This document shows, piece after piece, positions 1 to 8,988 of a stretch of DNA of 56,965 bases. Origin of the DNA: Chloroflexota bacterium (GTDB lineage Bacteria; Chloroflexota; Anaerolineae; UBA4142); assembly GCA_016223105.1 (NCBI GenBank), contig JACRPR010000015.1:1-56965 (forward strand), in the 5' to 3' direction. The position numbers and the translations under genes are program-made. The notes under the pieces were generated by a model. It made no database searches and was not told the origin of the DNA. It was given only the letters and a program-made list of their open reading frames with translations. How positions within the stretch are numbered: the first letter of the stretch is position 1; each line of letters begins with the position of its first letter.

Positions 1-716
1 GCGTAATTCGCGGATAAAATTTCGCGCGCGACCGGGCAAACGATGTCGAGATAATGCTGGCACGCGCGATCCGGTTCGGCGAGCGCGATTCCAAACTCGC
101 GCAGGACGACATACAAATCGCACAACGGCAAGCCCATCACATTCGCCTGACATCCGTCAATGCGCGCGACCGGGCGAAAGCCGTTGTGTTGAATCGCGTA
201 CGCCGCGGCTTTGTCGAACGGATCGCCGGTCGCGACATACGCGGCGATTTCGGCATCGGAATACTCGCGCATCCGCACGGTCGTCGTCGCGACGCGCGTC
301 ATACTTTCTTCGCCTTGTGTAACCGTGATGCCGCTGTAAACTATGTGCGGACGCGCGCGTAATGCTTTCAACATTCGCGTCGCGTCCTCCGCGTCGCGCG
401 GCTTGCCGAGAATTTCGTCGTCAAGTACGCCGAGCGTATCGGCGGCGATGATGATGTCATTGCGAGGAGCGGTCTTTGCGACGAAGCAATCTCCGCGCGC
501 CAGGTTGGGGATTGCTTCGCAAACACCGCTCGCAATGACAGACACCGCGCGTTCGGCTTTCGCGCGACTCAATCGCCGCACAAGAATTTCCGGCGATTCG
601 CCATCGCGCGGCGTCTCGTCCACATCGGCAGAAACAAAATGAAATGGCAAACCGAAGAGTTGAATCAATTCGCGGCGGCGCGGTGAAGTTGAAGCAAGAA
701 TAAACACGCGTCGCAT
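1..716 (-). CDS. maf: Maf-like nucleoside triphosphate pyrophosphatase, C-terminus outside window
   Basis: Maf proteins hydrolyse non-canonical or modified nucleoside triphosphates to monophosphates (house-cleaning). The N-terminal LASTSPRRREL signature (residues 8-18), ADTLGVL with the catalytic Asp around residue 93, EILGKPRDAEDATRML (101-116) and GDPFDKAAAYAIQ (164-176) are all present. Reading starts at the ATG complementary to 714-716 and stays open to the window edge (238 codons seen). Unusually, residues about 59-88, between the KAERAV helix and the ADT strand, are encoded by an 86-bp palindromic repeat; ordinary Maf proteins have only a few residues there. The repeat keeps the frame open. 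The gene is divergent from the DNA ligase gene. Family assignment is very safe; activity with the insert is unknown. Confidence 0.93.
   Translation of the reverse strand, partial: MRRVFILASTSPRRRELIQLFGLPFHFVSADVDETPRDGESPEILVRRLSRAKAERAVSVIASGVCEAIPNLARGDCFVAKTAPRNDIIIAADTLGVLDDEILGKPRDAEDATRMLKALRARPHIVYSGITVTQGEESMTRVATTTVRMREYSDAEIAAYVATGDPFDKAAAYAIQHNGFRPVARIDGCQANVMGLPLCDLYVVLREFGIALAEPDRACQHYLDIVCPVAREILSANY
455..540. repeat. Palindromic repeat (family A) inside maf
   Basis: The element begins TGTCATTGCGAG and ends with the inverse CTCGCAATGACA; inner arms also pair (GAAGCAATC with GATTGCTTC). A related copy lies at 11503-11623. In maf it is translated as about 30 extra residues without a stop. 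Confidence 0.9.
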
Positions 717-747
717 AATAGAGAAACGGAGTGGTTTTGTCAAACGG

Positions 748-776
748 TTGATGCGCGGCGCGTCAAGTGCTATAAT
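748..776 (+). promoter_or_regulatory. Sigma-70-type promoter for the DNA ligase gene
   Basis: TTGATG (748-753), a 17-bp spacer and a perfect TATAAT (771-776) lie about 45 bp upstream of the ligase ATG. The spacing and -10 box are canonical. Confidence 0.7.
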
Positions 777-819
777 GCCGACGACTGGCAAATGGTAATT
801 GGTAATTCAGGAGGCAACG

Positions 820-2509
820 ATGCGTTTTGCAAAATTCGTAGACTATCTCGCGCGACTCGAAGCGACGACGAAGCGTTTGGAAATGACCGCGATTGTCGCG
901 GAGCTTTTCAAGGACGCGAACGAAGACGACATCGCGCCGATTGTGTACATCACGCAAGAGCGACTGGGTCCCGCGTACGAGCCGATTGATTTTGGAATCG
1001 GCGAAGCGCTCGCCGCCGAAGCGTTGATGAAAGCGACCGGCAAAGGCAAGGACGAAATCAAGAAACTGTACAAATTGCGCGGCGATTACGGCGATGTCGC
1101 GAAAGAATTGTTGCCGGCAGAAGCCAAGAAACTCACGGTCGCGCAAGTGTTTGAACGCTTGATGCAAATCGCGACGACGAGCGGCGAAGGCACGGTCGCG
1201 ACGAAAACCGATTTGCTCGCGGACTTGCTCAAAAAATTATCCGGCGCAGAAGCGCGCTACGTTCTGCGAATTCCGCTCGGACGCTTGCGGCTCGGTATCG
1301 GCGATCCAACCGTGATGGAAGGATTGTCCTGGTCGAAAGCCGGCGACAAAAGTTTGCGCCCGCAAATCGAACGCGCGTACAACGTTTGCTCCGACCTGGG
1401 TCAGGTCGCGCGCATCTTCAAAGCGGAGGGCGTGGATGCGCTCGCGAAAATCCAGGTCAAGGTCGGCAACCCGGTGCGAATGGCGCTCGCGGAACGCGCG
1501 AAAAGTTCGGAGGACATTGTCACGCGGCTTGGCAAGTGCGCCATCGAGCACAAATTTGACGGCTTCCGGTGCCAGATTCACAAGCAAGGCGACACCGTTC
1601 GCATTTTCTCGCGCAACCTCGAAGAGACGACGACAATGTTCACCGATATTGTCGAAGGTATTCGCAAACAAATCCAAGCCAAGACCGCGATCCTCGAAGG
1701 CGAGGCGTTATCGTACGATCCCGAAACCGGCGAGTTTCATCCGTTCCAGGTTACGATGCAACGCAAACGCAAATACGATCTCGAAAATATGACGGTGAAA
1801 TTTCCATTGCGGCTAGTCGCGTTCGATTTGCTTTACGTGGACGGCAAAGATTTTACCGGCGAAGGATATTCGAAACGGCACGACAAACTCGCGTCGATCA
1901 TCGCGCCGGGCGAGCGCGTGCAAATTTCGCAACATCTGGTCACCCAGGACGCGAAAGAGATCGAAAAATTTTTTATGGAGGCGATCACCGGCGGACTCGA
2001 AGGCATAATGGCTAAACGGCTCGATTCGAAATATCAAGCCGGCGCGCGCAATTTCAATTGGATCAAGTTGAAACGTTCCTATCAGGGACACTTGTCCGAT
2101 ACGATTGATGGCGTCGTCGTCGGTTTTTTGCGCGGGCGCGGTCAGCGCGCGAAATTCGGCATCGGCGCGTTGCTCGTCGCGGTGTACGATCAAAAGCAAG
2201 ATAAGTTTGGCACGATTGCAAAAATCGGCACGGGATTTTCGGATGAAGAGTGGGTGCAGATGCGCTAGCGGCTCGACAAGATCAAACGCGAGAACAAGTC
2301 GCAGGTACGTGATCGAGATGCAAGCGGACGAAATCACGCGCTCGCCGATTCACACCGCCGGCAAAGTTGGCGATGAACCTGGGTATGCTCTGCGCTTTCC
2401 GCGTGTGAAAGGATTTATTCGCGCGGACAAAAAGCCGGAAGACGCGACGACGGTGAAGGAGATCGTCAAGATGTTTGACAAGCAGACGACGAGCAAGGTC
2501 GCGGAGTAA
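820..2509 (+). pseudogene. ATP-dependent DNA ligase, interrupted
   Basis: This is an archaeal/LigB-type ATP-dependent DNA ligase, which seals nicks through a lysyl-AMP intermediate. The ATG at 820 is preceded by AGGAGG (809-814), so it is preferred to the upstream GTG at 799. An N-terminal helical DNA-binding domain precedes the nucleotidyltransferase motif EHKFDGFR, with the adenylated Lys near residue 245; LEGEAL, GLEGIMAKR and NWIKLKR are also visible. The frame hits TAG at 2266-2268 directly after EEWVQMR. The next codons still read RLDKIKREN, then a frameshift near 2298-2305 leads into RYVIEMQADEITRSP and the usual C-terminus, ending at 2509. The segment normally between these two parts (roughly a dozen residues or more) is missing. 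The gene is therefore broken by a stop plus a deletion-frameshift, or the assembly is wrong here. The catalytic core could still be made as a product of about 482 residues. Confidence 0.85.
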
Positions 2510-2514
2510 AAATA

Positions 2515-2548
2515 ATAATGCGCCCGCAAGTGGGGCGCATTATGTTTT
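2515..2548 (+). terminator. Rho-independent terminator after the ligase gene
   Basis: An 11-bp perfect stem (2515-2525 with 2533-2543) and 7-nt loop start six bases after the ligase stop codon. A short T run follows. Confidence 0.75.
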
Positions 2549-2862
2549 GGCAAATCAGAATGCTCGATCACAATCCCGCGTATTCGGGAACGCGCGTCAA
2601 CAGACGCGGATTGCGTAAACGCGATTTGATTGGCGCGAGTCGTCCGACTTGAACATAGATCACTTGACGCGCGGCGCGATCATCGTGCTGGAGATATACC
2701 GCGCACGGTCACAAACTGAGGTTTTGCGCGAGCCCTGGATTCGACGCTTCAGCGGGTTGCTTGTCCGTACGAACAACCGCGTAAACGCTCGACTCCAGCG
2801 CAATGAGCGAATGTGATCAGCACAAATCCATTCGCTCAATTCCCAAATTCGTTGTCAATTCA
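2549..2862. other. Intergenic stretch, possible gene remnant plus a repeat
   Basis: No convincing complete gene is seen here. On the minus strand, about 2570-2712 is open for some 47 codons without a start (it reads IYVQVGRLAPIKSR among others) and could be the tail of a decayed gene I do not recognise. A family B palindrome lies at 2735-2798. Confidence 0.4.
2735..2798. repeat. Imperfect palindrome, family B
   Basis: The element starts CTGGATTCGACGCTTCAGCG and ends with a near-complement (CGCGTAAACGCTCGACTCCAG region). A second copy lies at 54895-54955, also between genes. Confidence 0.75.
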
Positions 2863-4650
2863 TCACGGCATCCGAAACATTCGTTGCAAGGTCGCGAAAC
2901 GCGCCGCGATTTTTTCGCGCCAGGTTTTCGGCGGCGCGGGTTGCAAATTAACAGCGAACGTCAGCGCGCCGATGACCCAATCCGCGCTCGCCCAAAAACC
3001 GCCCGCGATTTTATCGCCGACGCGCGCGACGCCTTGCGCTTCTTTCATGCCGCGCGCTTTCAGATCTTCCGCGAGTTCGTCCAACAACGCCGTCGCCCAA
3101 TACCGGCGTCGCCATTCCGGCGCGACGAATAACGTTTCGACGCGCGCGATGTTGTCCGCGTCAATCGTCGCGCGCGCGACGCCGATCACTTGATCGTCCG
3201 CGCGCAGGCACACCGTAACATTCGCCTCATCCGCGATCACCGCGCCCCACTCGAGCGATTCGATTTTGAAATTCGCCCACAGCGCGCCGGGAATTAGCAA
3301 CGCCAAAATGCGACTGCGCGTCGCGAGCAGAACGAGCGGAATCCCGGCAAGCCGAAACGTCATTTCTTCCGTCGTCGCCGGAATCAAGCCGACGTACAAC
3401 GGCGCGAGAAACGGCGCGGGCGACGCGTAATAATCGGTCGAGGGCGAATCGAGCGGAAGCCACGCGCCGAAGACGCGCGTCGCGATCAAGTAGAACAGCA
3501 CAACGTAGCCGCCCGACATTCCGCCGAGCATAATCCCGCGCCAACTCGAACGCGCGAGAATAATCCACCGATCCGCGCCGCGCGGCAAAACCTTGTCCTG
3601 GTATCGCCACACGCGCCGCGCGATTTGGCGTCCGCCGATCCACAACACGCCGACGATAGATGCGCTATAGATCATCAGCATCACTGCGCCGATAGCGAGC
3701 CACGCCCAGAAAATAAAATAATCTTCCGTCGTCGTGTAACCCGCGCGCGCGAGCGGCGCGAAATTCAATGAGGTCAACAAGCCGAGCGCGCCGACCGCGA
3801 TCATCAACGCTTTGCCGACGCGATCAAATTGAATGCCGCGTTGCATCGCGGTCAGAAACGCGCCGAACGTTACCGCCCCGATGCCGAGAAAACCGATGAG
3901 ATAACTCAAACTGCCGATGAACCCAGCGCGACTGCGCTCTTCTTGCATTTTGCGCGTGAACGATTCCGGCGCTTTGACCCAGTATTTGTACCAGCCGATC
4001 TCGTCGCCTTGCACGTCCACCAGCACACGCAGTTCACCTTCGCCCGCGACAAAATCGCGGCGTTTCCATTCCAGGTGATGATCGGTGCGTCCGCCCGGGC
4101 GATCTTCGGAGGACGCGGTCACGCGTTCCCAATCCGCGAGATTCCATTGACGATCTTCCGTCAGAAATTTTTCGGCGCGCGCGCGCGCGTCGTCCTGGGA
4201 TAATTTCGCGCCGGGCGCGCTCTCTAAAATTTCGTGCGCCATCCCGATGATCGTTCCATCGGGCGCGAGGCGCGTGATGAATTCTTCTTTTTGCAGGGGC
4301 TTGAACCAGCGCGCGCGCCAATACCACAACGGCAGTTTGTCCACGCGCACGCGGCGATTCGTTTCCGGGACGCCGAGCGTACGTTGCATAAAGTACGAAC
4401 CCTCGCTATCCTCGTTGAACGTCAACACAAACTCGTACCCGTCGAGTTGATAACCGCGCGCTTGCATATACGCGCGCGCGCGTTGTTCGATTTGCTCGCG
4501 CGAAAGTTTAAGCTCGAGCGCGGCTTCGGGAAACGCTTCTTGATACAAACTCAACGCGGCGATCAAGCCGAGCAAGCCCAGGATCGTGATCAGAACTTCG
4601 ACCCAGCGCGCGGGCGGACGAATCGTTTGCCAGGATTTTTGAATAGCCAT
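2863..4650 (-). CDS. CPBP intramembrane protease fused in frame to a GNAT fragment
   Basis: The ATG at 4650 (MAIQKSW) is chosen because upstream codons overlap the neighbouring gene and look non-coding. The protein of about 595 residues has an N-terminal membrane segment (about 17-37), a large soluble part, several further helices and the CPBP motif EEMTFR (E428, E429, R433), the glutamate/arginine motif of membrane-embedded type II CAAX-like proteases. After IPGALWANF, where the family's second His-containing motif should follow, the sequence changes at about residue 461. It becomes a GNAT acetyltransferase-like segment (VETLFVAPEWRRR, LLDELAEDLKARGM) lacking its first strands and the usual Gly of the acetyl-CoA loop. 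Both partners thus look incomplete, as if a deletion joined two genes in frame. Protease activity is doubtful without the second and third motifs. Confidence 0.75.
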   Translation of the reverse strand: MAIQKSWQTIRPPARWVEVLITILGLLGLIAALSLYQEAFPEAALELKLSREQIEQRARAYMQARGYQLDGYEFVLTFNEDSEGSYFMQRTLGVPETNRRVRVDKLPLWYWRARWFKPLQKEEFITRLAPDGTIIGMAHEILESAPGAKLSQDDARARAEKFLTEDRQWNLADWERVTASSEDRPGGRTDHHLEWKRRDFVAGEGELRVLVDVQGDEIGWYKYWVKAPESFTRKMQEERSRAGFIGSLSYLIGFLGIGAVTFGAFLTAMQRGIQFDRVGKALMIAVGALGLLTSLNFAPLARAGYTTTEDYFIFWAWLAIGAVMLMIYSASIVGVLWIGGRQIARRVWRYQDKVLPRGADRWIILARSSWRGIMLGGMSGGYVVLFYLIATRVFGAWLPLDSPSTDYYASPAPFLAPLYVGLIPATTEEMTFRLAGIPLVLLATRSRILALLIPGALWANFKIESLEWGAVIADEANVTVCLRADDQVIGVARATIDADNIARVETLFVAPEWRRRYWATALLDELAEDLKARGMKEAQGVARVGDKIAGGFWASADWVIGALTFAVNLQPAPPKTWREKIAARFATLQRMFRMP

Positions 4651-4690
4651 TGATTTGCTCCGGTTGGGCAAATTGCGCGAAGCGTTTGCC

Positions 4691-6100
4691 CTACACAATT
4701 TCCGCGCTCGCCGCGACAACGCCGAGCCACGCCCACACAAAAAACGCGGGCTTGCTCGTCCACACGACCGCGTCCACCACACCGTGCCCGGCGATCACAA
4801 ACAACGCGATCAGCGCGCCAAGATTGAGCGCGAATAGCGCGCGTTGTTTGGTCGCGCGCGCGATGCGCGCATTGCGCCACGCGAGCAGTAGCGCGGCAGT
4901 GATCAACGCGGCGAACGCGACGAGACCGGGAATTCCAACATCCACACCAACTTGCAGATAGAGATTGTGCGCGTGCGGCATCTCTTCGCCCGCGCCCAGC
5001 ATAAAGAGCGGGTAAAAAACGTCCACGACGCGCGGGAACAAACCGAGTCCGACGCCGGTGAATGGAAAATCTTGCAGAGCGAAAAAACCGCGCGACCAGA
5101 TTTCTTCGCGCCCGGATAAACCGGAAATTTTATCGGAGGTCAAAATCAAATCGAGGAGCGAGGAAAAATCCAATAGCGATGCGATGACGATCAACGCGAT
5201 TACCGCGCCGAGCGCGACGAGCGCGCCCGCCCAACGCTGGCGCGTCGCAATCAGGATCAGCAAGCCGAGAAACACAATCGCGAGCGCGCCGCGCGATTGC
5301 GTGAGGAACAACATCGTCGCCAGCAACGCGAGCGCGCCCGCGAGCACGACGCGCGCGAGACGCCGTTGATCGTCCGGCAAATCCTCCAACGGGTGAATGA
5401 GCAAAATCGCGACGCCGACACAAATCGCCGGCGCGAGCAATCCGGCAAGCACATTCGCGTGAATCGAATCGGGCAACAACAGCGTAAACATGCGATAGAC
5501 GCGTCCGAGCGCGAACAATTTATTTTGGGGCCACTCGACGCCCCAGGGCGCGACGAGCGCGAGCGCGCTTGCCGCCGCGAGCAATCCGCCGACGAGCCAA
5601 TGTAGATCGCGTTCCGAATGAACACGCGCGGTGATCGCGTAATACGCGTTGATGCCCGCGAGCAAAGTCCCGAACATTCGCAAGCTCGTCAAGATGTCGG
5701 CAGAAACCAGGACGCCGACCGCGATCATCAGCGACAAAAGCGCAATCGGCAAATTCAACGGCGTCCGCGCGAACGGCGCGCCGCGCGTCCACCAACGCAA
5801 TGCGAATGACACGGCGACGAGCGCGAAACCGATCACGACGGTACGACTCGAAACGATCAACAGCAACGTTGCGAGCGCGTCGAGCCCCCAACCGTATTTT
5901 GCGATCACGCGTTTGAGCCCGCGCGCCGATTTGCGCGCGTGGCTCAATCGTTCGGGAGTCTGCGCGCTGACGAAATCGTGATGCGTTTTCCAGCCGAGCC
6001 ACGCGCCCAAACCAATCGCCGCGCCGAACGCAAGCTGAATGTGCGCGCCGCTGAATGAAATCGCGAGCAGAGAAAACAACAACCACAAAACCAGGTTCAT
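4691..6100 (-). CDS. O-antigen ligase/polymerase family membrane protein
   Basis: This multi-span protein of about 469 residues carries the Wzy_C/WaaL core: SGREEIWSRG, a loop ending FTGVGLGLFPRV, and PHAHNLYLQVGVDVGIPGL before the last helices. Such proteins transfer or polymerise undecaprenyl-linked glycans at the outer face of the membrane. ATG at 6100 (MNLVLWLLF) is taken as the start, because an earlier in-frame ATG at 6157 would place a terminator hairpin inside the gene. It lies 40 bp upstream of the CPBP gene on the same strand. It could be a glycan ligase, a Wzy polymerase or a protein O-glycosylation ligase; sequence alone does not separate these. Confidence 0.85.
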   Translation of the reverse strand: MNLVLWLLFSLLAISFSGAHIQLAFGAAIGLGAWLGWKTHHDFVSAQTPERLSHARKSARGLKRVIAKYGWGLDALATLLLIVSSRTVVIGFALVAVSFALRWWTRGAPFARTPLNLPIALLSLMIAVGVLVSADILTSLRMFGTLLAGINAYYAITARVHSERDLHWLVGGLLAAASALALVAPWGVEWPQNKLFALGRVYRMFTLLLPDSIHANVLAGLLAPAICVGVAILLIHPLEDLPDDQRRLARVVLAGALALLATMLFLTQSRGALAIVFLGLLILIATRQRWAGALVALGAVIALIVIASLLDFSSLLDLILTSDKISGLSGREEIWSRGFFALQDFPFTGVGLGLFPRVVDVFYPLFMLGAGEEMPHAHNLYLQVGVDVGIPGLVAFAALITAALLLAWRNARIARATKQRALFALNLGALIALFVIAGHGVVDAVVWTSKPAFFVWAWLGVVAASAEIV

Positions 6101-6113
6101 TTTGCCATCAAGG

Positions 6114-6140
6114 AAAAACGGCGTCGCATTGGCGACGCCG
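6114..6140 (-). terminator. Rho-independent terminator after the HlyD-like gene
   Basis: A 9-bp GC-rich stem (6119-6127 with 6132-6140), a four-base loop and a run of five T on the minus strand follow the HlyD-like stop codon. It separates that gene from the O-antigen ligase-type gene. Confidence 0.75.
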
Positions 6141-6171
6141 CGCAAAAAATGTTTCAAGTTTAGAAACGCGC

Positions 6172-7398
6172 TTACGGAATGACGATCTGTTCATCTTCGA
6201 CAACACCGGCAAGAATTTCCGTTTGATTGCCGCCGTTCGCGCCGACTTGCACCAGCACCCGTTCCGGTTTGCCGTTGCGAAGCACGGTCACATAACGTTG
6301 CAGACCGTCTGGGACCAGCGCGTTCGTCGGCACCAGCAGAACATCGTCCTTGGCTTGGAGAACGAACGCAATGTCCGCGCCCATTCGCAGAGTCGCGGGA
6401 ACCTGGGACATGTTTTCGAACGCGATCAACACGCGATACACATTCTTGCCTTGAAAGATCGCGGCTTTGGTCGCGATCTCTTTGACCTTGCCGGAAAATT
6501 CGCGATCGGGAAAGCCGTCGAGAATGATGCGCGTGGCTTGTCCAAGCGCAATCGCGAGAATGTTTTCTTCCGGCACGCTCACTTCAATTTGCAATTGCGC
6601 GGGATCGGCGATTGCGCCAATCGGTTCGAAGGCGCGCACCGGATCGCCTTCGTTCTTGTCAATCGAAACGACCAAGCCGTTGAGCGGCGCGACGAGTTTC
6701 GCGTCCTTCAAGCGCGCCTGCAAAGTTTCCGCGCGCCCCTTGTGATATTGGAACAGTTTCACGTACAGATCCGCGTCGAGTTGGTAAATCTGGCGGTCGG
6801 ATTTGTATGTGTTGAGTTCTGCCGCCGTGCGGAGCGCATCGGCTTCGGCGCGGAGAAAGCGTTCGTACTCGACGGTGGCGCGACCGTGATCCGCCGGCGT
6901 CGGCGCTTTTTGCCGATACGCTTGAAACGCGGCGTCCTTGATTTCGATGTACCGCGTATATTGACTCGCCGCACTTTCAATTCGATAATCGTACGATGCC
7001 ACGCGCGCTTGCTGTTGCTTTGCCAACAGATCGGCGCGCTCCGCTTCGTACTTGGCGAGATTGATATCTTGCTCGATTGCAAACGCGTCCAACTGCGCGA
7101 TCGGCGCGCCCTGTTTGATTTGATCGCCGGCGGCAACCGAAATTTTGCTGATCGTGCCGGCAATGTTGAAAAACAAATACGATTCGCGCACGGAATTGAC
7201 GCGCCCGCGCGCGGTGATCGTTTGATGGAGCGAGCCGCGCGTCACGCGCACGATCCCGCCCTTGCCGCCCGCGCTGACCGGCGTCGAAGTGGCGCGCGGC
7301 GCGAACGTGGGCACTGCGCGCGGCGTCGGCGCGAGATCGCACGCCACCAGCGCGACCATCAGCGCGCTCAATCCGAGAACGAAAGTGATTCTATGCAT
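6172..7398 (-). CDS. HlyD/RND-type efflux adaptor, lipoprotein
   Basis: The 408-residue protein begins with a lipoprotein signal ending LVAC (Cys20), followed by a Pro/Thr linker. The adaptor order is typical: a lipoyl half (TARGRVNS, AGTISKISVAAGDQIKQG), a coiled coil with Gln/Ala/Arg-rich heptads (about 115-240), the second lipoyl half (VAPLNGLVVSIDKNEGDPV), a beta barrel and a membrane-proximal domain. Adaptors of this kind couple inner-membrane ABC or RND pumps to the outside. No pump is encoded next to it, so the partner must be elsewhere. It ends at a strong terminator and follows the PD-(D/E)XK-like gene by 30 bp. Confidence 0.88.
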   Translation of the reverse strand: MHRITFVLGLSALMVALVACDLAPTPRAVPTFAPRATSTPVSAGGKGGIVRVTRGSLHQTITARGRVNSVRESYLFFNIAGTISKISVAAGDQIKQGAPIAQLDAFAIEQDINLAKYEAERADLLAKQQQARVASYDYRIESAASQYTRYIEIKDAAFQAYRQKAPTPADHGRATVEYERFLRAEADALRTAAELNTYKSDRQIYQLDADLYVKLFQYHKGRAETLQARLKDAKLVAPLNGLVVSIDKNEGDPVRAFEPIGAIADPAQLQIEVSVPEENILAIALGQATRIILDGFPDREFSGKVKEIATKAAIFQGKNVYRVLIAFENMSQVPATLRMGADIAFVLQAKDDVLLVPTNALVPDGLQRYVTVLRNGKPERVLVQVGANGGNQTEILAGVVEDEQIVIP

Positions 7399-7428
7399 CT
7401 GAATTATCCGATTCGTAACCCGATAAAT

Positions 7429-8130
7429 TTATGCGCTCGCCAGCGCGGCTTCCCAACCCTGGCTCTGCCCGTCGCGCAAAACAATGATTGGCGCAGAGCC
7501 CAGCTCCTCTTCTGCGCCGAGCGTGAGCGCATCGCCTGCGACAACCGGCACGGCGCGATAACCGGCTTGGCGCAACAGCGCGGCGCGCTTCAGCACCCGC
7601 GCGACATCCGCGCGATCAATCACCGCGGAAACCTCGATGGCTAACCAGATTTCCGGCTTGTCGGGCAATCGCCGCGCCGTGCCGCGCACGATGAGATCAA
7701 GCAACAAAACGTCGTTCGTCTGGGTGCGATCCAACCGTTGTTCCAGATCATCGCGCAACTCGCTCGAATCAACTGCCCGCGCGGGCCATAACCAGGTTCC
7801 AAAATACGCGGCAACATTGTCGCGATATTTATGCTCCAAATCGCGTCCGACCAAATTGCCCAGCCGACCATCTATTTGATCCAGCCGCTTTTCAAATCGG
7901 TCGAGTCGCGCTTCGGATCGCGTTTGCGCTTCGACCAATTCCACAACTGCCGCTTCCAAGCGGTCGAGCCGCGCTTCGGATCGCGTTTGCGCTTCGACCA
8001 GTTCGCGTATCAGGTCGGGCAACGCGAGCAACTCGGCGGTCAGCACGAGCCGACGCACTTCCGCCAACCACTCGGGATGGAGCGTTAGCACGCGCGTCAA
8101 ATCTTGAACATCATTAACCGTAAATGGCAC
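7429..8130 (-). CDS. Coiled-coil PD-(D/E)XK nuclease-like protein
   Basis: I see a 233-residue protein with an N-terminal alpha region carrying two near-identical repeats containing ELVEAQTRSEARLDR (about residues 43-85), then a coiled coil. The C-terminal domain reads EIWLAIEVSAVIDRADVARV, followed by a helix and YRAVPVVAG. This E-V-S strand followed by a D-V helix resembles the PD-(D/E)XK fold of hypothetical proteins common in Cyanobacteria and Chloroflexota. No function is established for the family. The repeats are nearly identical in DNA and could expand or contract. Confidence 0.6.
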   Translation of the reverse strand: MPFTVNDVQDLTRVLTLHPEWLAEVRRLVLTAELLALPDLIRELVEAQTRSEARLDRLEAAVVELVEAQTRSEARLDRFEKRLDQIDGRLGNLVGRDLEHKYRDNVAAYFGTWLWPARAVDSSELRDDLEQRLDRTQTNDVLLLDLIVRGTARRLPDKPEIWLAIEVSAVIDRADVARVLKRAALLRQAGYRAVPVVAGDALTLGAEEELGSAPIIVLRDGQSQGWEAALASA

Positions 8131-8157
8131 GTCTACCTCTCACGATTCACAACCGGG

Positions 8158-8988
8158 TTACTCGGGCATCGTCTCGGGCGGAATTTCCAAGCGTTCGCGC
8201 TTGCCTCTGCCATTCCCATTTCCATTTCCAGACCCCGAAGCCGGGATGGACGGCATTTGCATCGGCGCGGCACTCGGCTTGTGTTTTTTCTTGTCGCTGT
8301 CTTTCGAATAATAGTAATAATAATAGTGCCCGTACGCGCTTCCCGATGTCACGCGATTCAAGACGACGCCCAAAATTTTTGCGTCCACTTGCTTGAGCGC
8401 TTCGCGCGCGCGCCGAAGCGAATCGGTGCGCGTTTTGCCGGCGGAGACGACCCACAATAAATGTTTGGTTTTCGATGCCAACAATGCGGCATCGGTTACC
8501 GGCAACACCGGCGGCGAATCGAACAGCACAATCTCGTACCGCGCTTTGAGAAGCGAGATCAATTTTTCCATCCACGGCGACGCGATCAATTCCGCCGGGT
8601 TCGGCGGCAATTTGCCGCAGGTAAGCAAATCAAGATTCGGCACGGCGGTTTTGGTGATCGCTTGCTCCACGGTCAGTTCGTTCAAAAAGACGTCGGTCAA
8701 ACCCGGTTCCGCCGGCACGTTAAAAATATGATGTTGCGTCGGGCGGCGCAAATCGGTGTCCACGAGAATCACGCGCTTGTCCATTTGCGCCATCACCGTC
8801 GCGAGATTCGCGACCGTCGTGCTTTTGCCTTCGCCCGGTTCCGCGCTCGTAACGACCAACGCGGCGGCAGAGTCAACAAGCATCGAGAATTGCAAATTCG
8901 GCTTCCACATACGGCGCGCGCGGCGCGGTGAGCGCGACCAGCGGATTCGTTGTCCCTTTCGGAAAGCGGACGACGTTGCCCAACACAC
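8158..8988 (-). CDS. BY-kinase (Wzc/CpsD-type tyrosine autokinase) domain, frame-separated from Wzz
   Basis: The ATPase shows Walker A SAEPGEGKSTT, Walker A' VILVDTDLRRP and Walker B IVLFDSPPVLPVTDA, the BY-kinase set. Near the C-terminus is a run of six tyrosines (YGHYYYYYYSK), the expected autophosphorylation cluster, then a Ser/Gly/Asn-rich tail. Such kinases set chain length and assembly of surface polysaccharides together with Wzz. Homology starts only at about 8898 (NLQFSMLVDSAA). The codons between 8898 and 8988 are in a different frame from the Wzz protein that overlaps them and look spurious. In the family, Wzz and kinase are usually one chain, joined by a helix like YRTLRTNLQFS. Here part of that helix is missing, leaving a frameshift. 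A separate kinase could start at ATG 8883 but would lack its first strand. Confidence 0.8.
   Translation of the reverse strand: MCWATSSAFRKGQRIRWSRSPRRARRMWKPNLQFSMLVDSAAALVVTSAEPGEGKSTTVANLATVMAQMDKRVILVDTDLRRPTQHHIFNVPAEPGLTDVFLNELTVEQAITKTAVPNLDLLTCGKLPPNPAELIASPWMEKLISLLKARYEIVLFDSPPVLPVTDAALLASKTKHLLWVVSAGKTRTDSLRRAREALKQVDAKILGVVLNRVTSGSAYGHYYYYYYSKDSDKKKHKPSAAPMQMPSIPASGSGNGNGNGRGKRERLEIPPETMPE

Noticed and set aside
6101-6157. Longer start for the O-antigen ligase-type protein at 6157
   Set aside because: This would put a perfect terminator hairpin with T run inside the coding sequence.
6055-7644. A 529-codon open frame on the plus strand
   Set aside because: It lies antisense to the HlyD adaptor gene and overlaps the O-antigen ligase start region; composition is His/Arg/Asn-rich without family features. 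High CGCG content keeps antisense frames open throughout the window.
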